A stretch of 64,000 nucleotides of DNA from Calycina herbarum (taxonomy: Eukaryota > Ascomycota > Leotiomycetes > Helotiales > Pezizellaceae): positions 186,001 to 250,000 of the forward strand of contig LLEY01000001.1 of assembly GCA_001414485.1 (NCBI GenBank), written 5' to 3'. The notes below the pieces were generated by a model. That model was given only the letters and a program-made list of their open reading frames with translations. It did not search any database and was not told where the DNA came from. Shown here piece by piece: positions 10,192-21,866 of this stretch; position 1 is the first letter of the stretch; every line of letters starts with the position of its first letter. A program made the translations under genes and the position numbers.

Positions 10192-12808
10192 TCAAAACAT
10201 TAGGCGAAGTTCATAGCCTTCGGTTGAGGCAACATTCTGGGGACTCGGTGCTTGGTCGTTGTCATCAATGGCCATCTCCCATTCTCGCTTGACCGGTGTG
10301 GGTTGTCCTTTGACGGACAGAATCTCCAATACCAAGTCTTGACCTTCTGCTAGTTCTCGAATAACATCGTCATCCATCTCGACTTCAAGTCCACGATCGA
10401 GAACGTGTAGAGTGCGCAAGATTCGGCTTGGGTCTAAACTCCACTTGGCGGCAATGGCATTGCTGAATTCCTTCAGCGTCCGCTGAGACAGATATACTGC
10501 GCGGTGGTACTCGTGTCTATCTGGCTGAGATGGATCTCGACGCAGAACGTAGAAGCAGGCCACAGGCTTCATTGGTCGCTCCACAACGGGTGCTGTGTAG
10601 GACGAGTCGACTCCTAGGGCCTCGATCCACCCACTCAGACTACCGGCTTCATCGTTTCTAGGTACTTTGGTGAGTTGATCAGGAGGACTGGCGAGTTGTT
10701 GTGGGTTCGAAGAGATTATATCCGAAGGTGCTAAGGATTGGAAATCGGCCCACGGACCAGATACGTTTGAAGTAGGAGCACCGGCGATGCTTTGCGATTG
10801 CAAAGAGATCGAGCTTGGAGAGGGCGATACAAGCGAAGATGTGCCGCTGTTCCCTCCACTTCTTTGCTGCCAAATTGCAGCTCCCCTCGAGTCAACTTTG
10901 GTCAAGTCCAATGGTTCACCAGCTAGTGCAACCGGGTGGAGATCCGGGTCGTCTTGCTCTGCACCACGAAGATATAATATGCTGACTGGTCGTGTGCTTG
11001 TAAACATGTCTTGCATAGTCTGGAGTTTGAAGTGGAGATCTTCCTCTAGAGGTGGGCGCGCTCCTCCGGCAGAGGAAGCAGAAGACATGGACCATGTTCG
11101 CTTGTGTTTTTGGACCTTTCCTGGGCGTTGGCTAGGTTGAGCCTTGTTTGGAAAAGAACCAGTCCTCTTCCTCTTGCCAAAATCTTTCATACCAGTCTCA
11201 GCCTGGGAAATTTGTTGCTTGAGCTTGTCGATAGTTTTCTTTACATGTGCCACGTCATTTGAAAGCTTTCGTTCAGCTCCGTGATCTCTGAATAGCTTAA
11301 CCTTGCAGAAGGCAACCTCGGAGAAGTCATTTGCGTGCGGCGAGCCGCTGGAAACTGTTTCGGTTTTTGCGCAGAGGCGAACGGGTATGCCCTTGACACC
11401 TTTCGAGTGACTGAAATCCGTGGAAAGAAAGTTGAAGCGGACTGCGATGTTGCATTCTGTCATCCCGTTCAAACCAGGTGTCCAGATAACCGAGAATCCA
11501 TCAAATGATGCAGTATCAAGCTCCACTCGAGTCCTTTTATCATCACTCTCCGCAGGCTGGGTTGCCTCCACATACTCTACCGCTTGAAGCTTGCCACCTC
11601 GTTGATGAGCTTCGTTCGTTCCTCGGCCTTCCTTCCATAGTTGCCAGCACAAGGCAGGTCGTTGTCGCTGCTGCTCATCCTCAAATGATATTCTTACAAA
11701 CGTGCGATACCTGGATCCTGGGGGAAGTGGTAAGTTCGGGGTGGTATCAATGATCGATATGGAGTAAGCCTGTCCTTTGTTGAGATATGTGATGGGTATT
11801 TCGTCGGATTGCTTGATCATTGCTGTCGGGGCATTTAAAGTAACATGGAACCGGAACTTTTCGGCGGATGGAGGCATCGTCGTCATGCCCATATCGTACT
11901 GAGGTTGGTAGGCCATTACTGGAGACTGATTTTGAAGGGTTGCCTCCATTGATCCCATTCGGCTCTGATCGTCCATTGGCGAACCATCATGCTCCATTGT
12001 TTCATACCCGGTATCCTGATGTAAGAATGAGGACGGGGCAAAGGAGGTCTGTTGTTCATGCTGCTGTTGGTGTTGCTGGGGTTGATGGTGGTGATGCTGT
12101 TGTTGCGGTTGATTGAATGGGTTGTAGTTTTGGAACTGAGGTGGCATATGTTGTCCAAATACAGATATGTCCACCATAGGATTTGTGTGCAGTCCATCAT
12201 GGGAACCTGGGTGTGACAGAGGCGTACCCAATCCCAAACCCATTCCCATTCCTGGGGTATGTAAATCCCCCGCTTGATTATGGTAAAGCGTGTTGTTGCC
12301 GCCAGGGGTGGGAGTGTAATAACCCGGGGGTTGGTTGGCAAAATTGGAGAAGGCAAAAGAGTTTGGGTCGAGGAGAGAGGGTGTGAATCGCCATTGATCG
12401 TTTTGCGCCCTTGGCGTGGGATCAAGGTCCTTGATAGCTTCTTGGGTGACAGGCGGTAGTTGTTGACTAGGGAAAGAGTTTGTTAGCAAATGTATCGTCT
12501 CGAGCATTTTCATAGCAAAAGAGCGGCCATCGGAAGTGTAAGAAAGTCAAGAAACATACCGATCTTGTTGCTGCTGCTCACCCGAGGGCTGATCTAGAGA
12601 GGGATTCCCACTTGAGCCTGCGGAGGAGGTCGCTATCTCAGGGAAATTCTGGCGAAAAGTCGCAATAAACTCATCTCCAGGCTTCTGCGAGGATGTTCTG
12701 TTGGGGGACAATGTTAGCTTTCGAGTATTCCCAGCGCGCGCAACGGCAGGTCGCGACCAGCGCATCCCACCCCGTGCCCAGTGCTGAAGCTTACCGATTT
12801 CGAAACAT
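10192..12808 (-). CDS. CP2/Grainyhead-family transcription factor (808 aa)
   Basis: Three exons: 12808-12795 (14 nt, MFRN plus 2 bases), 12697-12560 and 12466-10192. Introns are GTAAGC...CTAACATTG...CAG and GTATGT...GCTAAC...TAG; the frame joins cleanly as CG|A and CG|T. Residues about 168-190 are Gln/His-rich. The CP2 DNA-binding domain spans about 253-480 (FRFHVTLNAPTAMI, then YRTFVRISFEDEQQR). A basic, Ser-rich linker follows, and a C-terminal ubiquitin-like/dimerisation region lies at about 700-800. Fungal relatives such as Neurospora csp-2 control wall remodelling and conidial separation, which is family knowledge. It stands alone, flanked on both sides by long non-coding tracts, as is common for developmental regulators. 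Confidence 0.92.
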
Positions 12809-12908
12809 ATGGGGAACAGGTGAGCTGGACACAGCTCATGTATTTCGTTTTTGGGGATTTCCAACTGTTGGGTTGGGAGTATTTAGGTGGTGGTGGTGTT
12901 TGTCGTCG

Positions 12909-12972
12909 GAGTGGTGGTAGTGGTGGTAGTGGTGGTAGTGGTAGTTGTGATGGTAGTGGTGGTTGTGATAGG
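12909..12972. repeat. GGTGGTAGT microsatellite
   Basis: An imperfect array of GGTGGTAGT-type 9-mers lies about 100 bases upstream of the CP2 start codon. On the transcribed (minus) sense it reads as ACC/ACT-rich leader. Confidence 0.85.
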
Positions 12973-13319
12973 TAGGGTTACACTCATGCTACTCGAGCGT
13001 GCTGGGTCATCGAGTGATAGTCAAGGTATGGCGTGAATCAGAAGTGAATGAGAGGTGTTTGTAATTGGTAGCGAACGTGGAGTAATTGTGAATAAGAATC
13101 AGACGGTGGGGTTTTCCTTTGAAGGGGAGCGGTAGGTGTTTAAATTCCTTCGGCGGAAGGAGGCTGTTGTTATATGAAGTTTGGGTCTGGGAGTGCAGGG
13201 TAGGAGTATGGAAGGGAAGGGGTACTACGGAGACATGCTAGGTATGGTCGAGGTCGAAGTCGAAGTAGGTAGGCCTTCGAGGGTGTGAAGTCTTCTCGGC
13301 AACGGGAGACAGTCGGACT

Positions 13320-13368
13320 AGGGGGGGCACTAGGGGGGGCACTAGGAGGGTGAGGGAGAGGATGGGGG
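13320..13368 (+). repeat. G-run cluster, possible G-quadruplex
   Basis: Two GGGGGGG runs in a repeated GGCACTA context are followed by GGG, GGG and GGGGG runs with short loops. It lies about 510-560 bases upstream of the CP2 ATG, with G on the non-sense strand for that gene. Confidence 0.7.
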
Positions 13369-13434
13369 TCCTTCAAAAGAGGGTCGTCGTTCCACAATGA
13401 TGGCTTGAGGGGTGCTTGGACGTGCTGCTTGCAT

Positions 13435-13479
13435 GGGGGAGTTGAAGGGGAGTTGAAGGGGAGTTGACGGGGAGGGGGG
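13435..13479 (+). repeat. GAGTTGAAGGGG tandem array, possible G-quadruplex
   Basis: Three copies of a 12-mer GAGTTGAAGGGG (the third with GACG) lie between G5 and G6 runs, giving five or more G-tracts separated by at most 8 bases. Confidence 0.8.
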
Positions 13480-14124
13480 TCAACATGAGATGCGATGGTA
13501 GTGGGTACGGAGTACTTCGGTCTCTAGAGCTGGAGGTGTATGGTTATGGGTCTGTTAGGCACTAGCTCTGTTTAGTAGGCAGGAAATGTGGGGTGTGGCG
13601 GCCTAGAGAGCGGGGCTGGAGGAGCTAACGGGTGCAGGGAAGGAGTATGCGGAAGCGCTACGCTCCAGTTACTAGTGTGGTGACTTTCAGACTCCAGCTT
13701 GACAGGGCGCGCTGTACAGTAGACAGCTCTGGTGCGGCTCGGAGAGGACTGGAAAGATCATTGGCGTGTAACTGGTGTAGGGCAAGTAGGCGGCCTTATT
13801 TCCTACTCGGGTTGGATAGCAGTAGCTTGGAATCTCGATGGTTTGCGGTGAACCAAACAGGTCCACTTGCCTGGAAGATGCCGAGCACAAATGACGATGT
13901 CGTCGGGGCCCATCAGGGGGAATTTTGGTAAAAACGGCAACGGCAACCACCCACTTGCGCGTAGGTTAGGTTAGGGAGAAAAGTGTGGCTGTGCATGCAT
14001 TATTTGCACCACCAACGCACCACTTGTGCAGCGACGCAGCGCATCACATCGCATCGCATCTTCATCTTTTGGTGGCGACTTGATCATCTTCAGCGGACTC
14101 CTCTGCCGAGTTCGCCAACGCCGA

Positions 14125-14160
14125 ACAGCTACAGCTACAGCTACAGCTACGCTACAGCTG
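14125..14160. repeat. ACAGCT hexamer array
   Basis: About five copies of ACAGCT with one interruption; a simple repeat in non-coding DNA. Confidence 0.85.
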
Positions 14161-14200
14161 ATGGCCGAGGTCTCTCGCTCGTCTGTGTTGAGTACCTACC

Positions 14201-17200
14201 TCGCCGAGGAGCTAATACCGATTACCTACAAATTGTAAGGGTGCGTGAGTACTGAGGACTCCAACACACTGGACGCAATCAACACATCAGAGCTCATTAC
14301 CCACTCATCCCACTCCCCCGAATCTCCCAGGCCACGCTGCGACATACCAGTACCATACCAGTACTCGTAGCCACACGGCAGGGGGAAGCTTCCTCGAACC
14401 CCGCGCGAAGTACCAAGTACCTCTATCGTCAACCCTTTCCAACCTCCTCTTTGACATCGCAAATCCTCGGCTTGAAGCTGCAGACAATCTACCGGGTCAA
14501 CGTCTTCATCGCCTTACTCAGGGAACTTTTAGCCCTTGTCAATTTCTCATTTATACCTGAACTCTGGGTAATTGGAAGCCACGGAAGCTTGCCCGCAAGA
14601 GCCTGCGCTTAGCGAGATAGTGAGCCGTCAGGGGCATGGCCATTCACAATCCCATGCGCGCAATCGTAGATGCGGACACCTCCTCCGTCCTCCGATCATT
14701 TTACCTGTCAGCGGCCCAATTCAGCGATTTTGTAACGCCATTCAAGCTGAGGTGTATGATCTTTACCAAGGTTATTGATGTTCAATGCGAATGTCCACGC
14801 GTGAGTTATTCTTCACAAGAGCTCCATGCAGATTTCGGTATACAGTTGCAGCTCAACTAGCCACAACCGCACATCTACATCTGCAAATCAGATCCTGCCG
14901 CCCGAAATTTTCGAACGGAAATGAGGCGCAGACTACGGCTCCCCTCAATTCCAACCGATCAATCCAGCACTCTCATCACTCGGCCTAAGGCTATAGATAG
15001 TTCAATTGCTAAGTACTCTAGCCTCGCCCAAAGACCTACGAACGGAATAACTTCCAATCCGGAGATTAATTAGTTTTCATGGAATACTCTAGGACGTTCG
15101 TGTTGAATTTGCGTCTTGCGTTTTACATGACCGAAGAGGCCTTCAGTCATCGTACCGGGAGATGTCACTCACGGTCTCACCGTGCGTCAAAATTGCAAGC
15201 CCAAGGCCGCGTTCCAGCTTCCAAAAATCCCTGAGAACATCACAAACACAAGACCGCTCGTAGGCATTGGTATTGGCTCATCCAGAAACAATTTCCGGAG
15301 AATTATGTATATCCTGGAAATTCGACGTGGATGAATCTTTGGTACCGAATATCTGCGAGGACGAGCTCTCAGATTGGCCTTATGATACGTCTCGATACCT
15401 CCACGTAATCGCGAGTACTATACTTCTTACACTTTCAACTCTTTTCGTTGAATGAACTGCAAGAAGCTCTCCCGCCTCGACATTGTGATAACTCCAGCAC
15501 GTCATCGTAGTTGCTTTCTGGGCTACTTATATTCGCCAGGATTGCGTTTTATGATACCTGAGAGCCTTCAAGACTGTACGGAGTACAGCACATGGCACCT
15601 CAATTGGTGCTCAATATGCATAAACGGCTTGCTACTCACATCTCAAAGGCGATTGGCTGATCGGGTTTGAATACTAGTACATTTAAGATGACGGACGGCC
15701 CTATTTCATTTCAACCGGGATACTTACCCCCCCAAAAAAACTTCAGAAGCTCGCTGCAAAAGCAACGCAAATCGTCAGCTGTTGATCACTCTTTTTCAGA
15801 AGCACAGCCACAGTGTGGCGAACCTTTCGATGCCAGGAACTGTTTTCCGTACAAACTCTGCACCCGCGATCGAGTTGAAACAGCCCATGTGTCACGGATC
15901 TTATCAGCAATTTGCCAATTTACGTCCGCGTCTGCAGATGAGACATTTTGTGAGAGGCGTTGATTGCGTGGCTTGAGGTGTGGCACAGCTTGGCTATGAA
16001 GCTCTAGAGCCTAGACCTCGAAAGCCAAAAGATCGTTTAATGAGCTAGGATCGCCCGGGACCACAGCGGGGAGTTTAAGAACTGGACATTGCCATGTCTC
16101 TGGCATGGGAAATGGCACTTTCCTCTTGTTCTTTTCTAGTTGTCGTTTTGTCTGTCCTGTCCTTTCTTCGTACTTGCACATTTGTTCCTTTATCTCGCGT
16201 CTATAACTACAGCTATATCTATGGTATGGCGATAGTTTACGATTCTCTCAAAGGTCATGTTTGGATGTTGCCGGATATGTCTCTGCTTGATTGTGGGTTT
16301 CTACCTTTGCTTCAAGGGCGGGATCTCTTTTCGCATAACTGCCGCTCTCGTGCAATGCAGAGGGCAGCCTTTGCTCACGCGCTCCCCTCCCCAACTCATC
16401 CCTCAGCTCTGCTTCAACGTCTCCATCATTTATGCGCGTCATTGCCTAATATTTCCTCCTTGACCTCGCGCTCTCAGCAGTTCGAGGTGCGAGAGGAGAA
16501 TTGGCATGCAGTCAACATCACTACGTGGCACAATGTGGAGTATTGTTTTTGCTCAGAATCCTTTGGGGTGTGATGAGATGCAAAGTCGTCGACAATGCTC
16601 AAGTCTAGACCACTGCAGATGCTTGCGTGACCTGATTGCTACGGTGTAATCTGGGGTCAATCCCAGCAAACTTTGAAACGCCTGCACTAGAAGCCGCTGT
16701 TGGTATGAAATAAGCACGCAACTGTGGTTGTGGTCACGGTCTGGCCAAGAACTGTAAGATCTTACATGTTTACAGACTCGCGGGAAGGAGAACGGAAAGA
16801 GTCTCAATGCCGCCGACGTCACACCGCTTGACAGATTCTTTGGGATGTTTCCCTGGGCCCTGAAAGCAGTTTCTTGATCTCTTGAGGCTCTATCTGCAAT
16901 CAGGTCCCTTTTTTGCTCTCCCTTTTCTCCAGTCCAGCTGATTCTCTGCATAAATTTCAGCCACACATGCCGCTTTACCAAATACTTGATGCGATATGGC
17001 CTGACACTTGCCAGGGCTCTCGCAACGGGGCCGCTCCGACATTCCAAGTCGAATCCTTGGCCAATTGTAACCCGGCTACACTTGGGGAAGCAAATCCGCG
17101 AGTTGCGATGACCACTTTCAACAACTATCAGATCATTAGACCTTTAGACCCTGTTCGCTACTAGTGTACGGGGAGCTCGACTGAGTCTTCTCCGCGTTCT

Positions 17201-20200
17201 TGGTGGAGGCATTGACTGGAGACCCTCGTCGCCGCGCCGTTGAACCACCGCGGACAAAATCTGCCGTTGGCTCAGGGTTGTTGTTTTTTTTTTGAACAGT
17301 GTTAAGTATGACGTAGCTTGCATCTCAGATGGGAGGTTTTCCGACCAACCTTGAGCTGCTGCTTATTCGTGCCAGGCGTAAATCCACAGATCTGCAACGC
17401 TTTCGGGTCTGATCATCAGAGTTCGTCGTTGGAGAAAAAAGTTTTTAAGGGTCCGATGAGGTCATGTTTCTATTTTCCTATTCACAGCCCTGTCGCTTGC
17501 AAATGCAACCAGGCAATGTTACTAGAAGGGTTCTAAGAGGTGGGTTTCTTCCAATGCCTCCCGCCCCAGATCTGGTGGTTCACCCCGTCGTCGTGCCCGT
17601 GCAAGTCAATATTGCGACGCCATGGCCGCTGGCCATCGCCCTCTACAGAAGGGTCTCCGGTTCAAGCATGAAGGGTCCTGAGGGTCCTGGAAAGAACGTA
17701 CGAAGAACAATGTTCCTGCCTATCTTTTACCACAAGTAGCAGGACCCTTAATCCGGCTGATTGTTCTGATAAGTAGCGTGGGGTGTACTTGCATCGCATC
17801 GCATCGCCTCCAGAGCACTGTGCTGACCTATTGAGCGGCGTTTTTTTCCCTCTTGGGTCCAATTAAGATTCTTCCGATACCATGGGGTTGAATCTTTCCT
17901 CAACTCTACACCCCCGTCATTCTCCTCCCCTCCCCTTTGCTACCACCAAGGACTGATGATGCAACCTTTTATTGTTTTGGGCCCCCCCATCTCACAGTGG
18001 GGCACCGTTTTTATTTTACTAGGTGAGGAGGAAACTACGCGGCGGGTTCGCATTGGTGTACAACTATCCAAAAACACACCGTTCATTGCCAACTAGAATT
18101 ATACATTTCGATAGAATCCAAACCTATATCTGCTCGGATTATAACTCTCGTTTTCTTGCTGGGTTCGGGGATTTTGGACAGGGCGAGGATCAGGAATATC
18201 GATTCGTATGTGGGGACAAGGGCGATTTCGGGGTCGTGCGCCCCCCCCCCTTCCCGATCAATTGAGCGCGGAGAAGGGGTTTGAGGTAATGATTTGCACG
18301 TCGTCGTATGGCGATGGCGATGGTAGTGGTTGAATATGCTCGGTTGTTCGTTTGGTTCTTCGAGAAGCTGGTCGGGATGAGACGAGGATGAGACTGGGTT
18401 TGTATTGTTTAACCTTGATTTTTTTTCTTGTTGGTGTCTCTTCTTTCTTTTTGGAGTTTCTATTCTCAGAACCCGTTCCTTGTCGAATGCTTGCCCTCGA
18501 GCGATGGTGATGTAATTTCCGCTTTTATTGACCCTTCTTTTGCTGGGGTTTTGCTGGGGAGTCTATTGGATTTTTTTGTCACGACCCTGCCATCATGGAG
18601 GACCCCTTTTTTCCTGACCATCGGAGGTATAATTCTTATCCTGTCGGTAGTGATTGGGAATTTGAAGATCTTTGCTTCCTGGAGAAAGAGAGTTTTTGTT
18701 TCTATTTTTGTTTCTTTGCGCTCGCATATGGGGAGTATCAATTACTAAGATGACCAACTTATCAAGTTCCGCTCGATATTCACTTTCTCCGAGATGGAAA
18801 AGCTCGTGTTGTTCTTCTCTTGGATGGCGTTGGATGTTGCATCGTTGACCATGAGCCTCCACGATTCATGTGATCTGCATTTTTGATACCCAAGTAGTGT
18901 CGGGTTTGTACTGTTTTTGACATCTTCTGATATTGAATGTTGAGGTGGATGCATGGAAGGAAGCATGGAATCGTTTTCTATCCTGGATAATCAGGAACAT
19001 TAATTTTTTCTTTCTATCGAAGCGGTGGGAAAAAGCTGCTTGCTAGGATTGATCGCGAGCTTGCTTTGTTACACCACGCTGTGGCAAGCATAGCCTATCA
19101 ATTGTGAATTTCGATATTTTATATTCGAATTCTTGGTTTTTGGGGTGCTAGGGTGTGGGAGGACGGGGAGGGCGGATGGCAGAGCGGACGGGAGCATGGG
19201 GAGGGGTAAATACGCCTAAGTGGAGAGAGGAAAGCTGACTGCTCCCTCTCTCCTTCTCTCCTTCTTTTGGTCGGTTATGTGGTACCAAGTACTTACTTGC
19301 CTCTGTGTGGTGTGGTGAGATTCGTTGGGTGATGTAGCTAGCGATACTTTTGTGGAGTGACAGAAGGGGGAGCAGGGGATGCGGCAACAATGTGAATTCT
19401 TTCAGTGGGGATATACATACATATGATATATTATCCTTTGGGTTCCTATATGTGAATGCGATGCGGTCAAGAGACAGACAACGTGAGGTTTCGAGGAGCT
19501 TGGAGAATGGACATTGGCTGGGGTTTTTTCTCGCCCCTTGCGCGATTTTTTTTTTTTGATCTATTCGGTTTTGTTTGGGATCACAAGGTCTTGCGGGGTT
19601 CCCGGTTTTTTTTTATGTTCTTTGTTTTTTGGTTCTCTCCTCCTTTCTTTGGTCTCGTGGGTTGGGTGTGGCATGTCGAGGAGCTTGTCTGGCTTGGTTC
19701 GGTGTTCATGCGTTGCCTACTCGTATCTTGGAAGTGGGTAAGAGCTGCCGCCATTGCTTTGCGCCAGTTCACTGTTTACTTGTGGATATTAGAGAAAATA
19801 TAGCAACGGCATGAAAGAAGGCGAAAGTCTGAATTCTGAACACGTATGAGGGAAAGAGCGGTATATCCTGGAGCTATATTCTCTTCTGGAATACATTATT
19901 AGAGCAACTCGCTGACCCAAGTTTTTTTTTTTGGGGGGGGGGGGGGGAGGAAGACGGGTGACTTGTAAGAACTCAACACTGGCGTAGTGTTGAACTTACA
20001 TGGCCTGCTTCCTCGATTTACTCCTCAGGTATTGATTGAGTAACTTTCTTTTCCAATGTGGTATCAGTGCAAGCTAAACGTCTCCCAACCGTATTTTACT
20101 GCCAAGTGCCTTTTCAACATTAATTGCGAACTGTGTTCTATTGTTTCTCATTGATGTGAGGTCAAGTGGTTTCAAATTCCATGTAATCCAACTGCTTTTA

Positions 20201-20770
20201 GTAATGTGTGAGTCCTACCAGCTCGCCCTCAAAATAATAGACGATCTCTCTTCTGTTACATCCCATTTCCTGCCACTAGGACGTGTTCATACGGAAGGAA
20301 GGAAACCTACTCTATCTCACCCCATCATCCATTTTACGCTTGCAATGTTCCCATATGAGATGATGAGCTTGGCTTCTCTGCCATATGGCTGTTTCTCTCT
20401 CTCTTCTCGTTACATCACCAAAGCTAAGCTCTTGTCTTAGAGTCAAGAGACAGAGCGCGACCGGATCAAGATCCTAATTTACATGGTAGTCTAGTACAAG
20501 TCATTTCGAAGCTGAATGGCCAATGCTTAATCCAACGACAGGTCCCCAATCTAAGTAGGATTTTATCGAAAGTGCTTCTGGCTTCCACTTTACGTTTAGA
20601 TGAGTCAAAATTCAATATCAGAGAAGCCCTGACAGGAATGAACGAGCAGAATCAACAAGTAATCTAGCGACTATGAACTTTATAGGTATGAAACAAATGC
20701 AATTAGAGTACCAAATTATACACCCCGGTCGAACCAGCACTAGAAAGTATGTCATGAACAAGATTTGGAA
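14201..20770. other. Gene-poor tract, no gene recognised
   Basis: Many short ORFs overlap on both strands, with no domain, codon bias or consistent splice model. The longest pair (16094-16573 on + and 16553-17047 on -) shows no family resemblance. A long C run (about 18240-18250) and a T11-G17 junction (about 19922-19948) are simple-sequence features. Retroelement remnants were not seen. Confidence 0.5.
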
Positions 20771-20803
20771 ATGATTGTTGCTAACGAGAGCTGAAAGTAA
20801 TAC

Positions 20804-21073
20804 TTGGAAGCCGCACACCTCATCTCGTCGGAAGTTGTGGACGTGGTCGACAGCCTTCCAAGAGCCTTTCCTGGAAGCACCGAGACTGGAGAGGATGAAT
20901 GGTCGACCTGGCTCGCCCGTTGGGGTCGTTCCTTCCCAGTCAAGCTTGAGAGGCTCAATATCGCGCCACTCCGAGAAGGGACAGGTCGAGGTCGCTCCTC
21001 CTTCCCTCTTCCCTCACACTCCATCGATGTCGAGAGTGAGAAGGCACCCACCCCACCTCCCAATGCGGACTAG
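20804..21073 (+). other. Coding-like open stretch of about 89 codons, strand uncertain
   Basis: The stretch is GC-richer than its surroundings and open on both strands. On the plus strand it reads from TTG through SSEVVDVVDSLPRAF and WSTWLARWGRSF to PTPPPNAD, with mixed, protein-like composition. There is no ATG at its start and a TAA lies just upstream in frame, so it would have to be an internal or last exon, perhaps after a splice acceptor at about 20810. It could be a relic exon of a lost gene, or chance. No family is recognised. Confidence 0.2.
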
Positions 21074-21080
21074 TTCAGAG

Positions 21081-21086
21081 TATAAA
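21081..21086 (+). promoter_or_regulatory. Candidate TATA box for the small gene at 21432
   Basis: TATAAA is followed by about 330 bases of pyrimidine-rich, leader-like sequence before the proposed ATG. There is a branch/acceptor-like CCTAACCC...CAACAG directly before that ATG, suggesting a leader intron. Confidence 0.35.
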
Positions 21087-21431
21087 CCCCCCTCGGATTC
21101 CCTTCCATATACACGATTTCTTGTCATCGACAACGTGAACTCCTGCCTGCGTCTTCTTTGACTTTGATAGATTGCCTAGTAGCCCTCGTTGGGAGGTTTG
21201 AGTTTGAGATCTTTTCTGCATTGCAATACCCCACCTTGAATTGTAAAAGTCTTCCCCAGCACCCGATTGCTGTCCATATCCCCAATCTCTCGTCTTTCAG
21301 GCTTCTTTTTTCTTGATACTTTTAACATAGTGCTTCTTCAACCTACTGCTACACTTGCATCTCTTCCAAACCGGAAACCTTCTCGTCGAAGCAGGAATGG
21401 GAATCTGACCTAACCCACTGTTTACAACAGT

Positions 21432-21742
21432 ATGCCTCCCTCTCTAGGTTACTATCGAGGTTCTCCAGACCAATACGAGGTTCTCGAGACAATAGATAAC
21501 AACGAGTTATGTATATTCAATCTCCAAAGCACAGCGTAACATCTCGGGCCATACCCCCATCAAGTCTTTGTGTCCGTCACTTCAGGATACTACCTGCACC
21601 CAAACCACCACCTTATCCTAGCAAAAGATGTACCAACACAATTATTTCAGGACGATGTGTGCCAAACCCAAGTTACAACCCAAATTGTCCCGAGGGACTT
21701 CAACGCAAATTTATCATCACCTTCGAAGGCGCCTTCTACTAA
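21432..21742 (+). CDS. Candidate small spliced gene, unknown protein (86 aa)
   Basis: The proposed exons are 21432-21535 and 21586-21742, joined in frame (GC|G) across a 50-base GTAACA...TTCAG intron. The protein starts MPPSLGYYRGSPDQYEVL and ends NCPEGLQRKFIITFEGAFY; it has four Cys and a Pro-rich middle (LPAPKPPPYPSK). It is preceded by a strong acceptor-like CTAAC...CAACAG and, further up, a TATAAA. Against it: the intron lacks a good branch site, no family is recognised, and an alternative frame of the second exon is open to 21866. It has no clear signal peptide. It is the best gene candidate in the 11-kb gene-poor tract, but unproven. Confidence 0.3.
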
Positions 21743-21866
21743 TGTCAAGAACTCAAAGGGTCTGGGGGGGATTCCAGCAGATTCCCGTACAGGGGAGGTA
21801 AAACTTGAGAAGTCTGGAAGTTCCGAGGATGTTGAGGAATTTTGCGATGTTGTTGGTTGTCCGTAG

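Larger units (their letters stand above)
12809..14200. other. Upstream region of the CP2 factor gene: G-rich arrays
   Basis: No convincing ORF is present. The region holds a GGTGGTAGT array (12909-12972), two G-run clusters able to form G-quadruplexes (13320-13368 and 13435-13479), a TTAGG-like pair (13963-13977) and an ACAGCT hexamer array (14125-14160). It is the probable promoter and long leader of the minus-strand CP2 gene. Confidence 0.6.

Noticed and set aside
16094..17047. Overlapping ORFs of 159 (+) and 164 (-) codons
   Set aside because: No domain, ordinary codon or splice structure, and the two overlap or abut on opposite strands; most likely chance in moderately GC-rich non-coding DNA.
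18428..18748. 106-codon hydrophobic ORF on +
   Set aside because: Starts at a TTG, in T-rich DNA that gives hydrophobic residues by chance; the opposite strand is equally open.
19922..19948. T11 followed by G17 homopolymer junction
   Set aside because: Simple-sequence tract; its exact length is unreliable in sequencing and it has no link to any gene.
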